Shown: piece after piece, positions 62,204 through 64,000 of the stretch
Position numbering within the stretch: position 1 is the first letter of the stretch
Layout of the letters: each line of letters starts with the position of its first letter
NCBI GenBank assembly: GCA_963650915.1
Contig: CAVJMJ010000005.1
Coordinates: forward strand, 1 to 64,000
Direction: 5' to 3'
DNA length: 64,000 nucleotides
Origin: UBA4636 sp963650915
Lineage (GTDB): Bacteria > Bacillota > Clostridia > Christensenellales > Borkfalkiaceae
Made by a program: the position numbers and the translations under genes
Notes under the pieces: model-generated
What the model was told of the DNA's origin: nothing
What the model saw: the letters and a program-made list of their open reading frames with translations, nothing else
Database searches by the model: none

Positions 62204-62962
62204 TTATATTTTATAAAAGGAGAAATTTGCGTCGAGTTTGGTAAACAAACCGACGTTGCCGACTATTATATCGCTGTTTGAAAGAGAATTTTCGTCGGCA
62301 TACGATTTAAAGGCAAGTTTTACGCCTATAAATTGCGAAATTTTTTGATCAAAAGTCAAATATACATCCCCTACCGCGGTGGCGTATTCGAGCGAATTGT
62401 TCATGGCAGACTTAAAAGAAACTTCGTTGACTTTTATTCTAAGGTAAATTACCCCCGAGCGTTTTGCCACTTCAACGTCATCTGCGGGAATAAGTTCCAA
62501 ATTGTTAAACAACCTTTGCAAAAAGTCGATTACCTCGTCGGGGCAACCCAAGTCGTATAGCGAATTGTCGCTACTTACGATAAATGGCTTTGATTCGCCG
62601 TTTTTTTCGATATACGTTTGATTTTCTTCGTCGTAATATTTTAAAGTTTCGTTTAAAATCGATATCGGTGTTTTCCGCGCGACGCTTACATTACCATTCA
62701 CACTTACCGTTTTTGCGTTATAAGTAACGTCGGACGAGTAATTAACGACGTTGATCCCGTTTACCAAGGCAATATCGCCCACAATACGATATTCTCCGCT
62801 TTTTAGGTCAAAAGGAGATTTCGCTTCTTTAAAAACGCTTATTATTTTTAAATAATCGTTCTTCGTCGTGTTGTAATAATTTGCCCTGAAAACTTTGGGT
62901 GCACAACCGCACGCCGTAACGGCAAAAAGGATTGCGATAAAAAAGGCAGTCATCTTTTTCAT
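62204..62962 (-). CDS. Predicted lipoprotein
   Basis: The 252-residue protein starts with a lipoprotein signal (MKKMTAFFIAILFAVTACGC; lipobox cysteine at 18 or 20) and is otherwise soluble, with beta-rich regions (GNVSVARKTPISILNETL, RSGVIYLRIKVNEVSF). I do not recognise a family. It starts 15 bp after the fhs stop, so it is probably co-transcribed with fhs, which gives no obvious functional link. Confidence 0.8.
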   Translation of the reverse strand: MKKMTAFFIAILFAVTACGCAPKVFRANYYNTTKNDYLKIISVFKEAKSPFDLKSGEYRIVGDIALVNGINVVNYSSDVTYNAKTVSVNGNVSVARKTPISILNETLKYYDEENQTYIEKNGESKPFIVSSDNSLYDLGCPDEVIDFLQRLFNNLELIPADDVEVAKRSGVIYLRIKVNEVSFKSAMNNSLEYATAVGDVYLTFDQKISQFIGVKLAFKSYADENSLSNSDIIVGNVGLFTKLDANFSFYKI

Positions 62963-62977
62963 AGTCGCACCTCGAAG

Positions 62978-64000
62978 TTAAAAAAGCCCTGTAATTCTAC
63001 CGTCGCTTTCAACGTCTATATTTTCCGCCGCCGGCTTTTTAGGAAGCCCCGGCATGGTCATAACGTCACCCGTTAAAACGACGATAAACCCCGCACCGTT
63101 TGACACTTTTACGTTTTTGACGGTAAGCGTAAACCCCGTCGGCGCACCTAAAAGCACAGGGTTATCGGATAAACTGTATTGGGTTTTTGCCATGCATATC
63201 GGTAGATTTGAAAAACCGAGTTTTGTAAGTTCTTCTATTTGCTTTTCGGCATTCGGAGTATACATTACGTCCGCTCCGCCGTAAATCTTTTTCGTAAGCG
63301 CAAGAATTTTGTCTTTCAAAGAATGTGATAACGAATAGGGATAAGATATGTTTGAAGGAGTTTGGCATAATTTTATTACCTTTTCGGCTAAATCGGTCAT
63401 GCCCGCGCCTCCCCTTTCAAAACCTTCGGCAAGCGAAACGGGAAAGCCGTTTTCTTCGCACAGTTTTTTTAGGGTCGAAATCTCATTTTCCGTGTCGGTC
63501 GGAAATTTATTTATGGCAACCACCGTTTGAAGCCCGTAAACGTCGGTAATATTTTTAACGTGTTTATATAAATTTTGAAAGCCTTTCTTTAAAGCGTCGA
63601 TATTTTCAATTGCCAAATCGGTCTTTTTTTCGCCGCCGTGCATTTTAAGGGCACGGATAGTTGCAACCACCACGACGCAGTCGGGTTTTAGGTTTGCCGT
63701 TCGGCATTTGATGTCGAAAAACTTTTCCGCACCGAGATCGGCACCGAAACCCGCTTCGGTTACGCAATAATCTCCGCACTTTAAGGCAAGTTTGGTGGCA
63801 AGCACGGAATTGCATCCGTGGGCAATGTTGGCAAACGGACCGCCGTGAACGAATGCGGGGGTGTGTTCGAGGGTTTGCACGAGGTTTGGCTTTATTGCGT
63901 CTTTGAGTAAAGCCGTCATCGCACCTTGGGCTTTTAAGTCCTTACAATATACCGGTGCGCCGTCGTAAGTGTAACCGATTACGATTTTCGAAAGTCTGTT
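62978..64000 (-). CDS. fhs: Formate--tetrahydrofolate ligase, 5' part beyond the window
   Basis: This enzyme makes 10-formyl-tetrahydrofolate from formate and ATP, feeding the one-carbon pool or the acetyl-CoA pathway. The reading frame is open to the window edge, and the visible 340 residues start NRLSKIVIGYTYDGAPVYCK. Family signatures are PAFVHGGPFANIAHGCNS, VTEAGFGADLGAEKFFDIKC, and VVAINKFPTDTE. The ATG-started frame from 63919 would drop conserved sequence, so the true start lies right of position 64000. The remaining 200-220 residues (with the nucleotide-binding region) lie outside. Confidence 0.96.
   Translation of the reverse strand, partial: NRLSKIVIGYTYDGAPVYCKDLKAQGAMTALLKDAIKPNLVQTLEHTPAFVHGGPFANIAHGCNSVLATKLALKCGDYCVTEAGFGADLGAEKFFDIKCRTANLKPDCVVVVATIRALKMHGGEKKTDLAIENIDALKKGFQNLYKHVKNITDVYGLQTVVAINKFPTDTENEISTLKKLCEENGFPVSLAEGFERGGAGMTDLAEKVIKLCQTPSNISYPYSLSHSLKDKILALTKKIYGGADVMYTPNAEKQIEELTKLGFSNLPICMAKTQYSLSDNPVLLGAPTGFTLTVKNVKVSNGAGFIVVLTGDVMTMPGLPKKPAAENIDVESDGRITGLF

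Overview
The window is a 64 kb piece of a draft (one 133-bp run of N) low-to-mid GC Gram-positive chromosome, most likely an uncultured Clostridia-type Bacillota, perhaps near the Christensenellales. The evidence is two T-box leaders (thrS, ileS), an L20-type attenuated infC-rpmI-rplT operon, a large SRP RNA, NrdR, DUF4364 and TSCPD proteins, a eukaryote-like IleS, a MurE with the meso-DAP motif, and formate-tetrahydrofolate ligase. Placement below class is inference. Almost all genes lie on the minus strand.

Layout: 0-4 kb holds the ruvC-ruvA-ruvB-queA repair/tRNA-modification operon. 5-11 kb holds a small membrane protein, yebC with an rRNA/tRNA methylase, the infC-rpmI-rplT operon with an AUU start on infC, and thrS with its T-box. 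11-16 kb holds a YtxC-like protein, a Ca2+-type P-ATPase, a lipoprotein with nrdR, and a DUF1294 protein. 16-19 kb holds an unknown protein, a degenerate HPr, DUF4364 and TSCPD proteins. 19-27 kb holds a 13-bp minisatellite with the assembly gap, two membrane/surface proteins, an RluA synthase, an RlmI-like methylase and ileS with its T-box. 27-31 kb holds SRP RNA, a HAD phosphatase and pyrG. 31-37 kb is accessory: AlkD-like protein, an Eco47II-type restriction-modification pair, tRNA-Pro, a GNAT enzyme and an ABC exporter. 37-42.5 kb holds typA, a hexapeptide acetyltransferase, a 5'-truncated MATE gene and a second GNAT.

The centrepiece is a complete-looking dcw cluster at 42.8-59.7 kb, read right to left from one strong promoter before mraZ: mraZ, rsmH, an ftsL-like gene, a class B PBP, murE, mraY, murD, ftsW, murA, ftsQ/divIB, ftsA, ftsZ. 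The last ORF is extraordinary. FtsZ is preceded in frame, without a stop codon, by 752 residues made of a basic start, about 400 very acidic residues and about 300 residues of coiled coil. A consensus Shine-Dalgarno and ATG lie exactly at the FtsZ junction. One locus may therefore make both a giant FtsZ fusion and normal FtsZ. The FtsL-like protein in the same cluster also has a long low-complexity cytoplasmic head.

After a 1.5 kb AT-rich gap with a DnaA-box inverted repeat come rpsT, a lipoprotein and the 3' part of fhs. A second theme is the intergenic space: nearly every larger gap carries its own short tandem repeat (12, 13, 14, 15, 34, 37, 39 or 41 bp) or a copy of dispersed repeat families.
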